Below, piece by piece: positions 6,666-8,359 of a DNA stretch of 8,359 bases. Source of the DNA: Kiritimatiellia bacterium (GTDB lineage Bacteria > Verrucomicrobiota > Kiritimatiellia > RFP12 > UBA1067); assembly GCA_017479035.1 (NCBI GenBank), contig JAFVCR010000108.1, positions 1 through 8,359 of the forward strand. The letters are read 5' to 3'. The notes beneath the pieces were generated by a model that did no database searches, was not told where the DNA came from, and saw only the letters and a list, made by a program, of their open reading frames with translations. Numbering within the stretch: position 1 is the first letter of the stretch; the number at the start of each line of letters is the position of its first letter. Position numbers and translations under genes: made by a program.

Positions 6666-7886
6666 ATGTCTGCGGAAATCGAATCGTACATCAATTCTCT
6701 GGGGCGCGCGGCACGCGCCGCCGCCGGAGAGTTGCGGAAGCTCTCCACGGCGCGGAAAAATGCCGCACTTCTCGAAATAGCAAACGCATTGGAGAATGCA
6801 CGGGAGGCGATTGCCGCAGCGAACGCGCAGGACGTGGCAACCGCCAAAGAAAATGGCCTTGCGCCGGCGATGGTGGATCGTTTGACTCTTACGCAAGCGC
6901 GGTTCGATTCAATGGTGCAAGGCATACGCGCCATTGCGGCTTTGCCAGACCCCGTGGGAGAAATAATCTGGAAGCGCAGCAGACCAAGCGGAATAGCCAT
7001 TGAAAAAGTGCGCGAGCCGTTCGGCGTGATTGCAGTCGTCTTCGAGAGCAGGCCGAATGTATTTGCAGATACTGCGGCGTTGACGTTTAAAACATCGAAC
7101 GCCGTAATACTGCGCGGTGGCAAGGAGGCCGTGCGCTCCAACACCGCTTTGGCCGAGGCTGTGCGCGAAGGTTTACGCAGGGCGGATGCGCCCGTGGATG
7201 CAGTGCAGTTCGTAGGCGTGCAGGATCACGATGCAGTGCGCGCACTGGTGCGATGCGTGGAATATGTGGACGTGGCGATACCGCGCGGCGGCGAAAGGCT
7301 GATACGCGCCATGTGCGAAGCGGCTTTGATACCCGTGTTGAAACACTACAAGGGCACATGCCACATATACGTGGATTGCAAGGCGAACCTGCCTATGGCA
7401 CTTGCGATAATCCACAATGCAAAAGTGCAGAGGCCAAGCGCATGCAACGCGGTGGAGTGCCTGCTGGTACACGAGAAACTCGCACCGTTGTTCCTACCGA
7501 TGGCAAGGGCCTGGGCCGAAGGCGAAGGCGTTGTTCTGCACGAGTCCGACCAGGACTGGACGCGCGAATTTCTCGCACTCGAAATGAATGTGGGAGTGGT
7601 GGCGAATGTGGATGAGGCGATAGCCCATATCAACCGCTACGGCTCGCACCATACCGATGCGATCGTAACCGATGATGCGGAAATAGCCGCGCACTTCCGG
7701 CGCGACGTGGATTCTGCAGTAGTCTGCCACAACGCATCTACACGATTCACCGACGGCGGCGAATTCGGGTTCGGCGCGGAAATCGGCATTTCCACCGACA
7801 AGCTCCATGCCCGCGGGCCTATGGGTCTTGAAGAACTTACCACCTACAAATACCTCCTCTCCGGCGACGGCTCCATCCGCCAGTGA
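6666..7886 (+). CDS. proA: Gamma-glutamyl phosphate reductase
   Basis: ProA (EC 1.2.1.41) reduces gamma-glutamyl phosphate with NADPH to glutamate-5-semialdehyde, the second step of proline synthesis from glutamate, in the cytosol; it belongs to the aldehyde dehydrogenase superfamily. Starting at ATG 6666 it has 406 residues. Visible signatures are REPFGVIAVVFESRPNV (residues 117-132), SNAVILRGGKEAVRSN (144-159), PRGGERLI, the catalytic Cys260 in QRPSACNAVECLLVH, EAIAHINRYGSHHTDAIVT, and the C-terminal TRFTDGGEFGFGAEIGIST and HARGPMGLEELTTYKY. It is about 11 residues shorter than the E. coli protein (417), and the loss appears to lie in the variable stretch around residues 283-300, before EFLALEMNVGVV; no catalytic motif is affected. 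The partner kinase gene proB is not in this window. proA shares a transcript with hisD. The assignment is very secure. Confidence 0.97.
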   Translation: MSAEIESYINSLGRAARAAAGELRKLSTARKNAALLEIANALENAREAIAAANAQDVATAKENGLAPAMVDRLTLTQARFDSMVQGIRAIAALPDPVGEIIWKRSRPSGIAIEKVREPFGVIAVVFESRPNVFADTAALTFKTSNAVILRGGKEAVRSNTALAEAVREGLRRADAPVDAVQFVGVQDHDAVRALVRCVEYVDVAIPRGGERLIRAMCEAALIPVLKHYKGTCHIYVDCKANLPMALAIIHNAKVQRPSACNAVECLLVHEKLAPLFLPMARAWAEGEGVVLHESDQDWTREFLALEMNVGVVANVDEAIAHINRYGSHHTDAIVTDDAEIAAHFRRDVDSAVVCHNASTRFTDGGEFGFGAEIGISTDKLHARGPMGLEELTTYKYLLSGDGSIRQ

Positions 7887-7972
7887 CGGAACCGCCGCGC
7901 GAGGGACTCGGTAAACAGAATACCATCACCCTTATCCCGGATTTTTGGATGAGATGGTCTGCTAGTTCCGTC
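7885..7972 (+). terminator. Imperfect long stem-loop at the end of proA
   Basis: GACGGAAC (7885-7892, beginning inside the proA stop codon) pairs with GTTCCGTC (7965-7972). Within it ACCATC (7922-7927) pairs with GATGGT (7953-7958), extended after a 3-nt bulge by CAG/CTG (7916-7918 / 7959-7961). No T-run follows. It may end or protect the hisD-proA message, or be part of the adjoining repeat cluster. Confidence 0.35.
7933..7949 (+). repeat. 17-bp direct repeat, left copy
   Basis: TATCCCGGATTTTTGGA at 7933-7949 matches TATTCCGGATTTTTGGA at 8292-8308 in 16 of 17 positions, in the same orientation. The pair brackets the inverted two-module elements. Confidence 0.65.
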
Positions 7973-8020
7973 GTGGAGCGTCGCCAATGGCGCAGGTGCG
8001 GATGAATGGCAAGGGGTGGT

Positions 8021-8100
8021 AGCATATACTACATTCTGCCGTCCTTTCGGGGGTTTGCAGATGGTTGCATCCCTTATAGGAGTTTCGCTACGCTCCACCC
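8021..8100 (-). repeat. Two-module palindromic element, copy A (minus strand)
   Basis: On the minus strand, module 1 (8100 down to 8079, 22 nt, starting GGGTGGAGCGTAGCG) is followed by a 26-nt spacer and module 2 (8052 to 8033, CCCCGAAAGGACGGCAGAAT). Copy B has the same modules at 19 of 22 and 18 of 20 identities and nearly the same spacing. The far end AGCATA (8021-8026) is shared with copy B after a 7-bp indel. In addition, TCTGCCGTCC (8036-8045) can pair with GGGCGGCAGA (8102-8111), so copy A can fold as one long hairpin. Confidence 0.7.
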
Positions 8101-8124
8101 TGGGCGGCAGAGCATAAAGCCTCA

Positions 8125-8151
8125 CACAAAGTCCACAAAGTTCACGAAGTT
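8125..8151 (+). repeat. 9-bp tandem repeat
   Basis: Three adjacent nonamers, CACAAAGTC (8125-8133), CACAAAGTT (8134-8142) and CACGAAGTT (8143-8151), lie between the two copies of the palindromic element. They are followed by a T-run (8150-8154) and the small hairpin GCCGC-GAA-GCGGC (8157-8169). Confidence 0.65.
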
Positions 8152-8183
8152 TTTAAGCCGCGAAGCGGCGCAAGAATCCGAGA

Positions 8184-8257
8184 CGGGGGTGGAGCGCAGC
8201 GGAACCCCCGGTACAGACAAAACAAAAACAAGCCCCGAAGGGGCGGCAGAATATGCT
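8184..8257 (+). repeat. Two-module palindromic element, copy B (plus strand)
   Basis: Module 1 (8187-8208) sits in a hairpin with 7-bp arms CGGGGGT (8184-8190) and ACCCCCG (8204-8210). A 24-nt A-rich spacer follows, then module 2 (8233-8252), which contains the hairpin GCCCC-GAA-GGGGC (8232-8244) and GGCAGAAT, ending in ATATGCT. It is the inverted counterpart of copy A; the two face each other with 86 bp between their module 1 ends. The structure recalls BIME-type pairs of REP sequences. Confidence 0.7.
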
Positions 8258-8291
8258 CCTTATGCACTCTTACACTTGGACGAGACACGCC

Positions 8292-8308
8292 TATTCCGGA
8301 TTTTTGGA
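8292..8308 (+). repeat. 17-bp direct repeat, right copy
   Basis: TATTCCGGATTTTTGGA, the partner of 7933-7949 with one mismatch. Confidence 0.65.
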
Positions 8309-8322
8309 GTACCCGAAGTAAT

Positions 8323-8350
8323 TTGCAGTGTGAAGTTTACATTGTGCAGT
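8323..8350 (-). repeat. 7-bp short tandem repeat, inverted array
   Basis: Four heptamers fill exactly 28 bp: TTGCAGT, GTGAAGT, TTACATT, GTGCAGT. Read on the minus strand the clear units are ACTGCAC and ACTGCAA, the same heptamers as at 5135-5158, here in opposite orientation and more diverged in the middle. Confidence 0.6.
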
Positions 8351-8359
8351 TATCGCGCC

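Larger units (their letters stand above)
7887..8359. other. Non-coding repeat cluster after proA
   Basis: These 473 bases to the window end contain no credible gene. Open frames on the minus strand here lack Shine-Dalgarno sites and read through palindromes. What is present is a set of repeats: two inverted copies of a two-module element, a 9-bp tandem repeat, small GC-rich hairpins, a pair of 17-bp direct repeats and a 7-bp tandem repeat. The 8-mer GTGGAGCG occurs three times (7973-7980 +, 8091-8098 -, 8189-8196 +). Confidence 0.75.

Noticed and set aside
6134..7144. Long minus-strand open frame of 336 codons across hisD and proA
   Set aside because: It is the antisense shadow of two genes whose full catalytic motifs are on the plus strand; long antisense frames are common in GC-rich codons.
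7844..8125. Minus-strand open frames after proA (93 and 62 codons)
   Set aside because: They have no Shine-Dalgarno, overlap the proA end and the inverted repeats, and match no family I recognise.
8021..8257. CRISPR array or full insertion sequence
   Set aside because: The repeats are inverted rather than regularly spaced in tandem, and there is no room for or trace of a transposase gene.

Overview
The window carries four protein-coding genes, all on the + strand, and two long intergenic stretches rich in repeats. It looks like chromosomal sequence of a GC-rich bacterium. The gene set (a large multipass membrane protein of DUF2723 type fused to TPR repeats, plus housekeeping metabolism) and the style of the intergenic palindromes suggest an uncultured member of the PVC group (Verrucomicrobiota / Kiritimatiellota / Lentisphaerota type). 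That placement is an inference from general resemblance, not from a marker gene. I see no phage, plasmid, CRISPR, toxin-antitoxin or transposase gene, and no tRNA or rRNA.

Layout: (1) 1-1268, the 3' two thirds of a transketolase gene (tkt), cut by the window's left edge. (2) 1269-1414, a short spacer with stem-loops just after tkt, then a strong sigma-70-like promoter (TTGTAA, 17 bp, TATAAT) and a clear Shine-Dalgarno. (3) 1415-4750, a 1111-residue protein with about 10-11 membrane segments (DUF2723-like, a family related to GT-C glycosyltransferases) and a long soluble half ending in TPR repeats. (4) 4751-5362, non-coding: a strong hairpin likely to be a terminator, a twin-hairpin REP-like element, short 7-bp tandem repeats, then the hisD promoter. 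(5) 5363-7886, hisD and proA, 7 bp apart, surely one transcript. hisD appears to be transcribed from a promoter so close to its ATG that the mRNA would be nearly leaderless. (6) 7887-8359, non-coding: two copies of a roughly 65-bp two-module repeat facing each other, a 9-bp tandem repeat, a pair of 17-bp direct repeats, and again the 7-bp tandem repeat, now inverted.

Function: transketolase belongs to the non-oxidative pentose phosphate pathway, which supplies ribose-5-phosphate and so PRPP, the precursor of histidine. HisD makes the last two steps of histidine synthesis and ProA the middle step of proline synthesis. The large membrane protein stands alone between them under its own promoter and probably acts in cell-envelope glycosylation or polymer handling, but this is not proven by the sequence. 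The genes are ordinary. The least explained material is the two intergenic repeat clusters that bracket hisD-proA and the unusual catalytic-loop sequence in the DUF2723-like protein.
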